DNA of 64,000 bases, taken from positions 78,030 to 142,029 of the forward strand of contig MNJR01000028.1 of the NCBI GenBank assembly GCA_001920415.1. The letters run 5' to 3'. Below, one piece after another: positions 1 to 7,807 of the stretch. Origin of the DNA: Acidobacteria bacterium 13_1_20CM_3_53_8 (GTDB taxonomy: Bacteria; Acidobacteriota; Blastocatellia; Pyrinomonadales; Pyrinomonadaceae). Numbering within the stretch: position 1 is the stretch's first letter; each line of letters begins with the position of its first letter. The position numbers were made by a program, and so were the translations under genes. The notes beneath the pieces were generated by a model, which made no database searches, had not been told where the DNA came from, and saw only the letters and a program-made list of their open reading frames with translations.

Positions 1-548
1 TGCTCGCCGCGCTGCCCTTCGTAGTAACTTGTAGTGTATGCGTCGTAAGTCCAGAAAGGTAGATAGACGCCGCCAATGCCTTCCTGCGTCGTAAACTTTT
101 TCAAGGCGCTCGGAGCGAACCAGCGCGACGAGAGCCACTGACGGATTGAAGCGGTCGCCTGTTGCTTGGTGATGCGAAAGGGGAGCACGCCTTCTGGAGC
201 AATGAGCGGGTCTGCGCTCTTCGGCTGAGCAACTATCTTCGCTCCGCAGAAATCGCATTCTCGGGCAACTTCCGGCGGCGTGAATGTCACAGTTGCGCCG
301 CAGCTTGAGCATTGAACTTCCAGCGCGTCCTGCGCCAACTTTTGCAACTGCGACGAGCGCGGCTGAAGATATTCTTCATAAGAATGCTCTTCAACTTTAC
401 CGTCCGCGACCACTATCTGCTCCGTGTGGCCGCAGTAGGGGCAGGTCAAGCAACCGTCTCTAGGCTCGAAGACAAGGTCTGCTCCGCAGCCCGGACAATG
501 ATAGCGATGAATCTTTTCCTGTACGTTCAGATCGGGGGAAGTCTGCAT
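1..548 (-). CDS. Zinc-ribbon protein, 3' end cut by window edge
   Basis: This reading frame runs off the left edge, so only the first 182 codons are visible. It starts at the ATG at 548, and the encoded N-terminus begins MQTSPDLNVQEKIHRYHCPG. Four CxxC pairs are visible, forming two zinc ribbons: CPGC with CPYC (about residues 18-45) and CSSC with CDFC (about residues 85-110). A region rich in Trp, Phe and Tyr follows. This layout matches acidobacterial and actinobacterial membrane-linked proteins with a TFIIB-type zinc ribbon and later transmembrane segments, but the C-terminus is missing, so membrane insertion cannot be shown. The function is unknown. It is divergent from the DUF5658 gene at 843. 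Confidence 0.75.
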   Translation of the reverse strand, partial: MQTSPDLNVQEKIHRYHCPGCGADLVFEPRDGCLTCPYCGHTEQIVVADGKVEEHSYEEYLQPRSSQLQKLAQDALEVQCSSCGATVTFTPPEVARECDFCGAKIVAQPKSADPLIAPEGVLPFRITKQQATASIRQWLSSRWFAPSALKKFTTQEGIGGVYLPFWTYDAYTTSYYEGQRGE

Positions 549-842
549 GATCTTTTCTTGAACGAACGCAACGTTCTCTCAATTTTTCGTCCACAGCTTT
601 CGGCGTGAGGGCTTGCCAACGATACGCGCCTCTGTACGAGCGCGTCAAGATTTTTCCATGCCAAAAACGATTCGGGAATTTTAGGGCTATTAATAGTTTC
701 TTACCATCGTAAAAGAGAAGCTAATCGTTTCCTCCTGTTGCTGTTTAGGAGAACCCCCGGGCGCTTTGCCTGTCCGGGGGTTCACTACTTTAAAGGGAGG
801 AAAGTTAAACAGGGTTAGACGAGAAAGGGGAGACTTCCTCGG
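549..842. promoter_or_regulatory. Divergent intergenic region with strong hairpin
   Basis: This 294-bp gap separates two divergent genes and should hold both promoters, but no convincing -35/-10 pair was identified. Positions 751-760 (gaacccccgg) and 774-783 (ccgggggttc) form a perfect 10-bp stem with a 13-nt loop. It lies about 60 bp upstream of the DUF5658 start and has no T-run behind it, so a leader structure is more likely than a terminator. A purine-rich stretch (aaaggggag) ends about 10 nt before the ATG at 843. Confidence 0.5.
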
Positions 843-1211
843 ATGAGCGCGCTCTCAAAAAGTTTTCTACTCTTCGTCCTGAACTGGCTGGACGCGCAAC
901 TCACAGTGATATGGGTGCGAGCAAATCTCGCTACGGAAGGCAACGGGTTGATGTCGCGTCTATTGAAGCTGGGCGACGCGCAGTTTCTCGGCACGAAAAT
1001 TTTAATAGGAGCGTTCGCCGCCTACGTTCTTTATCGTTTCGCGCACTTGCCGCTCGCGCGCCGTGGCATGAAGCTGGCGCTCGCAGTCTATTTCGCAATC
1101 ATGTTGGTGCACCTTGCAACGGGAATGTCCGCGCTCGGCTGGCACGCGCCGGAGACTATTGTGGCATCGCTTAGCCGCCTGCCGGGCGCTCTCGTCGCGC
1201 TCCTTTCCTAA
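843..1211 (+). CDS. DUF5658-type small membrane protein
   Basis: The 122-residue protein has three to four hydrophobic segments (about residues 5-25, 48-66, 75-95 and 105-121). An N-terminal NWLDAQLT motif and the pattern of Asn and Asp residues in the first helix are typical of the DUF5658 family of small bacterial inner-membrane proteins. No biochemical role is established for the family. A purine-rich ribosome site precedes the ATG, and a textbook terminator follows 24 bp after the stop, so the gene is monocistronic. Confidence 0.75.
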   Translation: MSALSKSFLLFVLNWLDAQLTVIWVRANLATEGNGLMSRLLKLGDAQFLGTKILIGAFAAYVLYRFAHLPLARRGMKLALAVYFAIMLVHLATGMSALGWHAPETIVASLSRLPGALVALLS

Positions 1212-1234
1212 ATCTTGCATTCGACAAAGACAAG

Positions 1235-1273
1235 AAGCCCGATGGTCTGCAATCACAGACCATCGGGCTTTTT
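1235..1273 (+). terminator. Rho-independent terminator after DUF5658 gene
   Basis: The 15-nt arms at 1235-1249 and 1256-1270 are perfectly complementary, the loop is 6 nt, and the descending arm ends in a run of five T. The structure also lies just downstream of the convergent gene ending at 1309, and the A-run on the opposite face would let it act in both directions. Confidence 0.92.
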
Positions 1274-1308
1274 CTCGCCCATCAAAAGAAGATGCAGCCG
1301 AATCTGCT

Positions 1309-1560
1309 TTACGGTTGAGGAGCGCTTGCGATGCACTGCTTGTGCGCATCTCTGGCAGCCGTCTCCGCTGCCTTGCGGTCTGCGCCGTGCTTTGTCTTCG
1401 CAGCTTTCATCGCCGCTCTGAAGTCGTCGTTGCACTTCTTGACGGCTGCATTGTGCTCGGCGCTATGTTTCGGCGTCTTGGTCTTAGCCATAGCGGCGGG
1501 CGCGCCCACACCTAGAGCCAGTACGAGCGTCAGTACAGAATGAGTCAGAATACGTTTCAT
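1309..1560 (-). CDS. Small secreted Ala/Lys-rich protein
   Basis: The 83-residue protein starts with a clear signal peptide: MKR, a hydrophobic core, then cleavage near GAPAAMA-KT. A mature region of about 58 residues follows, very rich in Ala, Lys and His, with two Cys (CND and KQC) that could form one disulfide. Helix-favouring AAxKAAxxK repeats suggest a single basic helix. A strong ribosome site (aaggagc) sits 6 nt before the ATG. It resembles the small, secreted, PsiF-like Ala/Lys-rich proteins of Proteobacteria, but the match is loose. The function is unknown. Confidence 0.7.
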   Translation of the reverse strand: MKRILTHSVLTLVLALGVGAPAAMAKTKTPKHSAEHNAAVKKCNDDFRAAMKAAKTKHGADRKAAETAARDAHKQCIASAPQP

Positions 1561-2021
1561 CTTTTGCTCCTTCTAAAGGTTTAAGATTAATTTTTGAGGA
1601 GTAGTGCTTCGCGTTAAATCGCTTGCGCCCCTAGGCAAGAGCAAAAGATAGGCCACGCCTGCGTCGCTCAGAGTTGGTTAGACAAAATGGCGCAATTACA
1701 TCGAAAATCGAGGTGGGCGGGAATTATAAATGTGGAAGCGTGCGTGGCCTCGTCTGTGGCAATCTGGCTGCGACCGACAATTTAGCCACGCGCAAGCTCG
1801 CCAGAGGGCAGGCTCGCTTACAGGCTGGCCGCGAGATTGACAAATTTATAAAACCATTAGTCAATAGGAAACGTAAAATTTATTGATAGCAATAGGTACA
1901 AGATTTGCCGCCCGGTCTAGACCGGGCACTGCGGTGCAAACGCCATAAACTCCTCTTGCATCTAAACAATTGGAACGCTTCCTGACGAAGCGTTGAATAT
2001 AGAGATAGAGAAATTAAAACT
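1561..2021. other. 461-bp intergenic region with perfect palindrome
   Basis: No gene was recognised here; open frames in the stretch lack family features. The clearest element is the 18-bp perfect palindrome gcccggtctagaccgggc at 1910-1927, flanked by a second complementary layer (ttgc at 1904-1907 and gcaa at 1937-1940). It lies about 95 bp upstream of the HtrA start and could be an operator for a dimeric regulator or a 5' leader hairpin. Both divergent promoters (for 1560 and 2022) should lie in this gap. Confidence 0.5.
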
Positions 2022-3179
2022 ATGTACAGACTTTCCGCACGTCAAATACTTCTCATAGCGCTCCTTTCAGGAGTTTTCGCAGCAGGCACAGTCGCCTGTA
2101 TAGGCAGTCTCAGCAGCCGATTCTTTCCAAAGACGGCTGCATTTACTGAAACCGCTCCGGCTGGGATAACCGATCCATCCGTAGCTTCCGACGAACAGAA
2201 CAACGTAGAAGTTTACAAGGCCATCTCGCCCGGCGTTGTTCTGATTACTTCAACCTCTTACCAGCAGGGCTTCTTCGGACAGGTGGAAGAAGGCCAGGGT
2301 TCTGGTTCTGGTATTGTGATTGACGATCAGGGCGACATACTGACGAACAACCATGTGGTCGAGGGCGCGCAGCGCTTGACCGTTAGCTTCGGCGGCGAAC
2401 ACACTTACCCAGCGAAGGTCATAGGCCAAGACCCCGACACAGACCTTGCTGTCATAAAGGTTCAAGCGCCGCGCGAGGAGATGTCAACAATCGTTCCCTT
2501 CGGCGACTCGGATCATCTGGTCGTAGGCCAGAAAGTTCTAGCCATAGGCAACCCGTTCGGATTCGAGCGTACGCTTACAACGGGCGTCATCAGCGGTCTT
2601 CAGCGACCCATTCACGCGCGTAACGGGCGATTGATTGAAGGCGCGATTCAAACGGATGCTTCTATCAACCCTGGAAACTCAGGCGGGCCGTTACTCGATT
2701 CGCACGGTCGCATGATAGGCATCAACTCGCAGATTCTCTCGCCTTCGGGCGCGAGCGCGGGCGTGGGCTTCGCAGTTCCAATCAACATAGCCAAGCGCAT
2801 CGTGCCGCAACTGATTCAGTTCGGCGAAGTGCGCAGACCGAAGCTTGGAATCGTCCCGTATAGCGTCAGAGGTTTGACCGGCCAGATTCACCTGCCGGTC
2901 AGCGAAGGCGTTCTTATCTATCAGACCGCGCCGGGCGGGCCTGCCGAGCAGGCTGGCTTGCGTGGGACGAGTTCAAATGATGCTGGCGATCTAATCCTGG
3001 GCGACATCATCGTTGCTATTGACAGCCAGAAAATCTCAAACACGGATGATCTCTTCCGAATACTGGATAGCCATCAGGTTGGCGATGTAGTTAAGGTCGA
3101 AGTCGTGCGCGAGAAGACTCACATGACAGTTCCTGTGAAGCTTGCGCCGCCCGACACGACGCGCCGACCACGGCAGTAA
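2022..3179 (+). CDS. HtrA/DegP-family serine protease with one PDZ domain
   Basis: This is a 385-residue periplasmic, membrane-anchored protease of the S1C family that degrades misfolded envelope proteins. Residues 8-28 form a signal anchor. The trypsin-like domain (about 60-255) carries the full triad: His111 in TNNHVV, Asp141 in DTDLAVIK and Ser220 in GNSGGPL. A single PDZ domain spans about 275-370 and includes the GDIIVAID core. One PDZ fits the DegS/HhoA layout rather than two-PDZ DegP. It has its own upstream gap, and the next gene is separated by an inverted-repeat element, so it is probably transcribed alone. The ribosome site is weak (agagatagag). Confidence 0.93.
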   Translation: MYRLSARQILLIALLSGVFAAGTVACIGSLSSRFFPKTAAFTETAPAGITDPSVASDEQNNVEVYKAISPGVVLITSTSYQQGFFGQVEEGQGSGSGIVIDDQGDILTNNHVVEGAQRLTVSFGGEHTYPAKVIGQDPDTDLAVIKVQAPREEMSTIVPFGDSDHLVVGQKVLAIGNPFGFERTLTTGVISGLQRPIHARNGRLIEGAIQTDASINPGNSGGPLLDSHGRMIGINSQILSPSGASAGVGFAVPINIAKRIVPQLIQFGEVRRPKLGIVPYSVRGLTGQIHLPVSEGVLIYQTAPGGPAEQAGLRGTSSNDAGDLILGDIIVAIDSQKISNTDDLFRILDSHQVGDVVKVEVVREKTHMTVPVKLAPPDTTRRPRQ

Positions 3180-3191
3180 AGCAGATGCTAG

Positions 3192-3267
3192 TAAAAAGTC
3201 TGGAGTCTGGAGTCAGAAGAAGAAAAGCTCTTGACTCCAAACTCCAGACTCTAGACTCCAGACTCTC
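3192..3267. repeat. Iterated-word inverted repeat (ctggagt type)
   Basis: The left arm at 3198-3215 (gtctggagtctggagtca) pairs with 3232-3249 with one mismatch. An extra copy of the right-arm word follows at 3250-3267. Each arm is itself a near-tandem repeat of a 9-nt word. The element fills most of the gap between the HtrA stop (3179) and the next start (3289). Confidence 0.85.
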
Positions 3268-3288
3268 CTAACATCTAACCTCTTTCCT

Positions 3289-3525
3289 GTGGAGACTACA
3301 CACTTCATCAACGCGGGCTACGGCTGGCTCTGCAAGCATTGCAGCGTGCGCGACGACGTTCACATAGACAAGAACAATCGTCGCGCACGCTTTTTCACAG
3401 AAGGCGAAGCGGAAGAGAAAGAGCCGCAACTCTCAACCCTAGCGCTAGCAAAATGGCGCGACCCCGCGCACCGCACACTCGTCTGCCCTCGCTGCGGCAT
3501 AGAAGAGATTGTAAATAAAGCGTAA
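3289..3525 (+). CDS. Small zinc-ribbon protein
   Basis: The 78-residue protein begins at a GTG codon. It has two widely spaced CxxC knuckles: CKHC (residues 15-18) and CPRC (residues 66-69). This spacing fits a rubredoxin-like or zinc-ribbon fold that binds one Zn. A charged linker of about 45 residues lies between the knuckles. No membrane segment is present, so it is probably cytosolic. The family is not recognised and no function is proposed. The GTG is the only start that keeps the first Cys pair; the upstream element ends 21 bp before it. Confidence 0.6.
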   Translation: METTHFINAGYGWLCKHCSVRDDVHIDKNNRRARFFTEGEAEEKEPQLSTLALAKWRDPAHRTLVCPRCGIEEIVNKA

Positions 3526-3611
3526 GAGAAACCAGGCTGTAGCTTCGATGTTGCTGTTGGTATAATTTGTCTCTAGAGAATATTCACCCTCTTTTCATTA
3601 GAGGTGCTGTT

Positions 3612-3891
3612 ATGAGCAACGAAGAGATAGAAAAGATGCTGGAATTTATTGCTAAGCGGCAAGAGAATTTCTCCGAGAACATGGAGCAGGCTGAAGCGCG
3701 CATGAATCGTTTAGAGCGTGCTTTCCTCGGCCTCTTCAATTTAACCAGTGAAAATAGCAAAGCCATCAAAGAATTGACCGAAGCGCAAAAGCGCACAGAT
3801 GCGCAATTGGCCGAGACTGACGAGCGGCTGAATATTTTCATCCACTGTCGAGCGCTATATCAGCGAGGGGCGTAACGGCAAATCGCAATAG
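3612..3891 (+). pseudogene. Coiled-coil protein with apparent frameshift
   Basis: The likely start is the ATG at 3612 (MSNEEIEKMLEFIAKR...), giving a soluble coiled-coil protein related to the one at 10491-10838: both open with an acidic (E/D)E-(I/M) motif and a MEFI/LEFI helix. The first frame reads to ERLNIFI and then diverges into HCRALYQRGA before a stop at 3873-3875. The +1 frame gives TVERYISEGRNGKSQ and stops at 3889-3891. That tail continues the coiled-coil pattern far better. A one-base insertion near 3841-3844 (ttcatccact) is the simplest explanation. An intact alternative product of 88 residues would end at 3875. Confidence 0.55.
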
Positions 3892-4008
3892 CGAAGCGAC
3901 ATAACAAAGCGACGACTGCTCAATGATTTTCTTTGCTGATTTTATTGTTAGTGTGCTTAATATTTTCAACCCTCCTGCTTCGATTAGCTGAAATTTATAG
4001 CAATCGGC

Positions 4009-4692
4009 TCAAGTCAGCAGCCGTCGCAACTCATCTATCCTCTCTTCCGGCGCGCCGTATCGCGTGCGATAGTCGCGCTGGCTTCGCGCGATTACATCTA
4101 GCGCTTCCGTGCGATCGTAAACGTCCCTTATCTCTACGCGGCGCGGGTTCTCGCCGGGCAGTTGCTTGTAGGTTAGAAAATAATGTTTCAAGCGGTCAAT
4201 CAAACCTTCCGGGCAGTCTTTGATCTCTTTGAAATGGCCGTATGCTACATCTGCTTCTAATACAGCTATGATCTTGTCGTCGGCCTCTACGCCGTCAATC
4301 ATGCGAAGGCCACCGATTGGGTGGGCGCGAATGAAAAAGCCGCCGTGCGCGAAATCTTTTTCCGACAGCACGCAGATGTCCATAGGATCGCCGTCGCCTT
4401 TTATCTCTTCCATGCCGCAGCGCTCCGCGCAGAGCGCTGCCACTTCTTCGCCGCAGAAAGTCTGCGGGATGAAGCCGTAGGGCATAGGGCAGAGCGACGA
4501 GAAACGCTGTGGGCGGTCAACCTTCAGGTGGCCAGAAGATTTATCCAACTCGTATTTGACAGCATCTGTAGGCACGATTTCGATGTAAGCGTTCAACTTT
4601 GCAGGAGCATCAGCGCCAGCCGTGACCCCGTGCCACGGGTGAGCTTGAAAGAGAATCCCCAGCAGTTTATCCAATGCATCTTTCGTAGACAT
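4009..4692 (-). CDS. ppa: Family I inorganic pyrophosphatase
   Basis: The 227-residue cytosolic enzyme hydrolyses pyrophosphate to two phosphates, pulling biosynthetic reactions forward. The family I signature DGDPMDI (metal-binding Asp residues) is intact, as are YGFIPQTFCGEE near the N-terminal third and the Lys/Tyr phosphate-binding stretch HYFLTYKQLP. An upstream in-frame ATG at 4755 would add 21 residues, but that extension lies inside an inverted repeat and does not resemble the family, so the ATG at 4692 (MSTKDALDK) is preferred. The gene is alone and divergent from 5049. Confidence 0.9.
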   Translation of the reverse strand: MSTKDALDKLLGILFQAHPWHGVTAGADAPAKLNAYIEIVPTDAVKYELDKSSGHLKVDRPQRFSSLCPMPYGFIPQTFCGEEVAALCAERCGMEEIKGDGDPMDICVLSEKDFAHGGFFIRAHPIGGLRMIDGVEADDKIIAVLEADVAYGHFKEIKDCPEGLIDRLKHYFLTYKQLPGENPRRVEIRDVYDRTEALDVIARSQRDYRTRYGAPEERIDELRRLLT

Positions 4693-4738
4693 GAATTTAC
4701 CTGTAGCAGTTTCAACTGAAGTATAAGGCAAAAAGCGA

Positions 4739-4863
4739 TTCGCCACCGCAGGCATAGAGGATATGGAGAAGAGAATTCAAATACTAAATCTGAAATCTAG
4801 ATTTTAGATTTGAAATTTAAGATTAAAAATTCTCTGTACCATCTATGCCCTGCGGTGGTGAAT
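4739..4863. repeat. Nested inverted repeat upstream of ppa
   Basis: The outer arms are 4743-4757 (ccaccgcaggcatag) and 4843-4858 (ctatgccctgcggtgg), nearly complementary. Inside lies a second inverted structure, gagaatt at 4771-4777 with aattctc at 4828-4834. In the centre are iterated words based on aaatctgaaatctagatttt. The element lies between the divergent ppa and 5049 genes and overlaps a false N-terminal extension of ppa. Confidence 0.75.
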
Positions 4864-4942
4864 CAAGGTATATCTTACGCTCGACCAAGAATTGAACTGA
4901 ATTTTCCTACGGCGCTTTGCTCACGCGAATGATATTGGTCTA

Positions 4943-4975
4943 AAATTCAGGAGCGAGCCTCGCTTCTGAATTTTT
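4943..4975. terminator. Bidirectional terminator-like hairpin
   Basis: The arms at 4943-4957 (aaattcaggagcgag) and 4959-4973 (ctcgcttctgaattt) pair with a single G-U change. A T-run follows on the plus strand and another on the minus strand. It lies in a divergent gap, upstream of the gene at 5049, so if it terminates transcription it would act as an attenuator or insulate against read-through rather than end a gene. Confidence 0.6.
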
Positions 4976-5048
4976 CCGCGGCGATTATGAGCCGTTCACT
5001 GCGAGCGTGTCCACAGAGGCGCGAGCCTTCAAGATTCTATAATTTCCG

Positions 5049-6137
5049 ATGGCAACAAACGCACAAATCATCACAGAAAACGTAGAAGCAAGAGCCATAT
5101 CGTTGCGCTGGATTATTAATGCACGAGATGACATGGTCTGGTTCATTGGCTCTGTAGTCTCAAGCTACTTGTTGCTGGCGCTCTACGTCGCAGGCATCTT
5201 GCCGCTCATACCTATGATAGCGGCCTGGGCTATATTGATTGACGCGCCGCACGTCTTTGGCACATTCTCGCGCACCTACTTCGATAGAGCGGAGCGGAAG
5301 ACCAGAAAGCGCCTGCTGCTAGGCTCGCTAGCCTTCTTCGTCGTTGGCCCCTTGATGGTCTTTGCAGGCGCGGGCGCGCTCTTCTTCTTCTTGGCAGCTC
5401 TCTGGGCTTACTACCATCTGGTAAAACAGCACTACGGTTTCATGGTGCTCTACAAGAAGAAGAACAACGATCTTGCGCAGATTGACAACGCTTTAGACCG
5501 CGTGCTGTTAATCTTCGCTTTCTGGTATCCGTTCGTCCTGTTCATAGCGCGCGACGCAGAAGCTATGGAGCGCGTGCCCGCTCCGCTTCATGCGGGCGTA
5601 AGCTTTATCGCTACAATCCTTCTCATAGGAACAATCGCTACTGCTCTTGCATGGCTCGCACGCCAGATTCAGCGCGCAATGTTGGGCCAACCGCTAGATG
5701 TTCCAAAATATCTTCTGCTCGCGGCGGCAATTCCCATGCACTGGGTGGCACTGTTAACGCCCATGCCTAACAAGACGATTGCGCTCGTAGCCATACTGAC
5801 CGTCTATCACAACCTGCAATATCATCGCTTGATCTGGTTTCACAATCGCAAGTATAAATCGAGCGCAGACTGCAAAGAACGGTACGGCGCGGCGGAATTA
5901 ATAAGCCGCAGGCTACTTTTTTACATAGTTTTTGGCGTACTCTTCGGTCTGTGGTATCAGGGGCCGCGACAGTACGTTCTAGGCTATTTGCTCAACCATC
6001 ACGAGCGCGAGAATTTCTGGATGCAGATGATGGCCTCGTTCCTCTGGGGCTACGCCTTCATACACTATTATCTGGATTCAAAAATCTGGCGGGTGCGCCG
6101 AGACCCTTCCGTAGGTCGTGCGCTTCAGATGAATTAG
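5049..6137 (+). CDS. Multi-pass membrane protein with clustered His motifs
   Basis: The 362-residue protein has about eight hydrophobic segments spread from residue 30 to 345. Histidine motifs occur at or near helix ends: YYHLVKQHYG (about residue 121), YHNLQYHRLIWFH (about residue 260) and, near the C-terminus, FIHYYLDSKIWRVRRDP. The spacing recalls membrane di-iron desaturases or hydroxylases and the Brp/Blh dioxygenases, where His clusters bind metal. No canonical desaturase signature was found, so this is only a suggestion. The next gene starts 6 bp after the stop, so the two are probably co-transcribed. No strong ribosome site is seen before the ATG. Confidence 0.65.
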   Translation: MATNAQIITENVEARAISLRWIINARDDMVWFIGSVVSSYLLLALYVAGILPLIPMIAAWAILIDAPHVFGTFSRTYFDRAERKTRKRLLLGSLAFFVVGPLMVFAGAGALFFFLAALWAYYHLVKQHYGFMVLYKKKNNDLAQIDNALDRVLLIFAFWYPFVLFIARDAEAMERVPAPLHAGVSFIATILLIGTIATALAWLARQIQRAMLGQPLDVPKYLLLAAAIPMHWVALLTPMPNKTIALVAILTVYHNLQYHRLIWFHNRKYKSSADCKERYGAAELISRRLLFYIVFGVLFGLWYQGPRQYVLGYLLNHHERENFWMQMMASFLWGYAFIHYYLDSKIWRVRRDPSVGRALQMN

Positions 6138-6143
6138 GAACAG

Positions 6144-6401
6144 ATGGGCTTTATTGCTTCCATCATTGTTTACATCGCTGGCGTCATAGCCTCGGCTCTT
6201 ACTTTCAGCATCCTGCGCAAGAGAACGCACGTGGCCTTAGCGGAAGGCTCTGCGATGATGATTCTGCTCGTTTCGCTCTATCCTCTTGTCGAGTGGATGT
6301 CCGAGAGCAGGCAACAGAGTTTCATGAAGTACGCGCTCCTTTGCTTTGCGGGAGCGCTAGCGTCTGCGCTTATCCTCTTCATTATGCAAAAGCGAACATA
6401 G
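6144..6401 (+). CDS. Small three-helix membrane protein
   Basis: The 85-residue protein has three hydrophobic stretches (about residues 5-24, 35-50 and 62-80) joined by short charged loops and ends in KKRT-like basic residues. It starts 6 bp after the stop of the His-rich membrane protein, with a ribosome site (aggaa) placed in that spacer, so translation is probably coupled. No family is recognised. A role as a partner of the upstream protein is inferred from position only. Confidence 0.6.
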   Translation: MGFIASIIVYIAGVIASALTFSILRKRTHVALAEGSAMMILLVSLYPLVEWMSESRQQSFMKYALLCFAGALASALILFIMQKRT

Positions 6402-6496
6402 GAGAATTTCAGATGCGCGTCACCGCAGGTGCGCGCGAACACAGATTGCTCGCCTTGCTCGTCCCGCCACTTTTCAAGCAGGATTCATAGGAGCGA

Positions 6497-7804
6497 TCAC
6501 TTCACAATCTTCGCAACCGAAATTGTTTCGCATCCGAAGCGTCGAACTTCGCGCGGGCCGCCGCCAACCGCATCCACTAATAATTGTATCAACTGTCGCA
6601 CTAGAGGCAGCCGCATAGTCCATCCGGCGAAGCCCCAGGCAAGATTTATGTGTTCGAGCGAGCGAGCGAATGCCGCGACTCCCTCCTCAATAGTTCCATC
6701 GCTTGCTTCATACGTCATGCGCCGCAGGTCAAGTGTCGGGTGCTTCTCCGCCGCTATAATCTTCAACGCAACGGGGCGACGATGCTTCAACCACGTGCCA
6801 ACCTCGCTGCACGGCTCACAACCCTCTGCGACGTAAACCCGCGCGTCCTCCGAGTACCAGGGACGCCAGCGCGGCCACCAGTTGCGAACCATCTGGCGGT
6901 AAGCGACCCACGCGCGCCCGTGTCGTCGCCGAAGATCGCCGCCCTCATCCCAGGCCGCAAGCCCCGCGCCGTAGACGAGACCCATTAGGCTTGCGCCTGC
7001 CACCCAGTAGCTAGAAAGAAGCAGTCCCCATACGGCTAGCAGCAGGCATATAGAAAGCTGCATGGGGTTTGCTATGTAAGCATAGACACCGCTTGTTACT
7101 AAACGCCTTGGCGGGTCGTAAGGAATAGGTGTTCCTCTCCCTCGCTCAACAAATTCCTGCAACGCCGTTAAGCCTAAGGTTGCGGGAATCATTAGCAGTT
7201 GCAGGTAAATGCTCTTGAGCCAGAACGAACGATTCCAGAATGTCAGCCAGCTTCCTCCCGTCTGCTCCAATATGACGGCTGGCAGGACTCCTAGCAGCAG
7301 CCCGCTAAAGATTAACGCTTGAAGAGAAGCGCGCCATTTCAAACGGCTATCCGTTTTAGTCCAACGCGCTAAAGCTTGCGCTGGCAGAAGGACTATGGCG
7401 AGCGCCATAGCCTCGCCGACCAACCACCTGTTGCCAAGTTGTATGACGGGCGCGCACGCGGGCATCAATAAAAGATCAACGCCGAGCATGAGCGCAATCA
7501 AGAAGAGCAGGCGCATGCGCGGGAACGCCAGAACGGGAATTGCTCCCCAGAGAACAGCCCAGCCTATGTAAAGGTCTGCGGGAATGCCCAGCAGTAGACC
7601 GCCCTGAGCGTAAAAGCGCCACCAGCCGAAATGCGCCGCCAGCAAATTTATAGCGAGTAGCGCCGAAAGATTCCATGCGAAGGCGAGCAATATGCCCGCG
7701 CGCGTTCTTCTGGATGGCAGACGCCACAGCCACAATGCGCAGGCTGCCAGCAGCGGCAGCAGCAGCCCCATCGTGCGTATCAACAGAACCGAGCGCATAA
7801 GCAT
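6497..7804 (-). CDS. Isoprenylcysteine methyltransferase-like protein fused to DCC thioredoxin-like domain
   Basis: This is a 435-residue fusion. Residues 1-285 hold about nine membrane segments and an ICMT/PEMT-type methyltransferase core: RRLVTSGVYAYIANPMQL (about 233-250) followed by the AWDEGGDL...RAWVAYR stretch (about 284-303), the usual SAM-binding end of the family. Residues 320-435 resemble the DCC (DUF393) domain, with a GCEPC redox motif at 328-332 in place of the usual DGxCxxC. Such domains are thioredoxin-like. The substrate is unknown. It lies 3 bp downstream of the zinc-ribbon gene, implying an operon. Confidence 0.75.
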   Translation of the reverse strand: MLMRSVLLIRTMGLLLPLLAACALWLWRLPSRRTRAGILLAFAWNLSALLAINLLAAHFGWWRFYAQGGLLLGIPADLYIGWAVLWGAIPVLAFPRMRLLFLIALMLGVDLLLMPACAPVIQLGNRWLVGEAMALAIVLLPAQALARWTKTDSRLKWRASLQALIFSGLLLGVLPAVILEQTGGSWLTFWNRSFWLKSIYLQLLMIPATLGLTALQEFVERGRGTPIPYDPPRRLVTSGVYAYIANPMQLSICLLLAVWGLLLSSYWVAGASLMGLVYGAGLAAWDEGGDLRRRHGRAWVAYRQMVRNWWPRWRPWYSEDARVYVAEGCEPCSEVGTWLKHRRPVALKIIAAEKHPTLDLRRMTYEASDGTIEEGVAAFARSLEHINLAWGFAGWTMRLPLVRQLIQLLVDAVGGGPREVRRFGCETISVAKIVK

Positions 7805-7807
7805 TAA

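Noticed and set aside
1674..1886. 70-codon open frame in the gap before the HtrA gene
   Set aside because: It has no ribosome site and no protein features, and composition is unlike neighbouring genes.
4693..4755. 21-residue N-terminal extension of the pyrophosphatase
   Set aside because: It overlaps the arm of an inverted repeat and does not match the family start.
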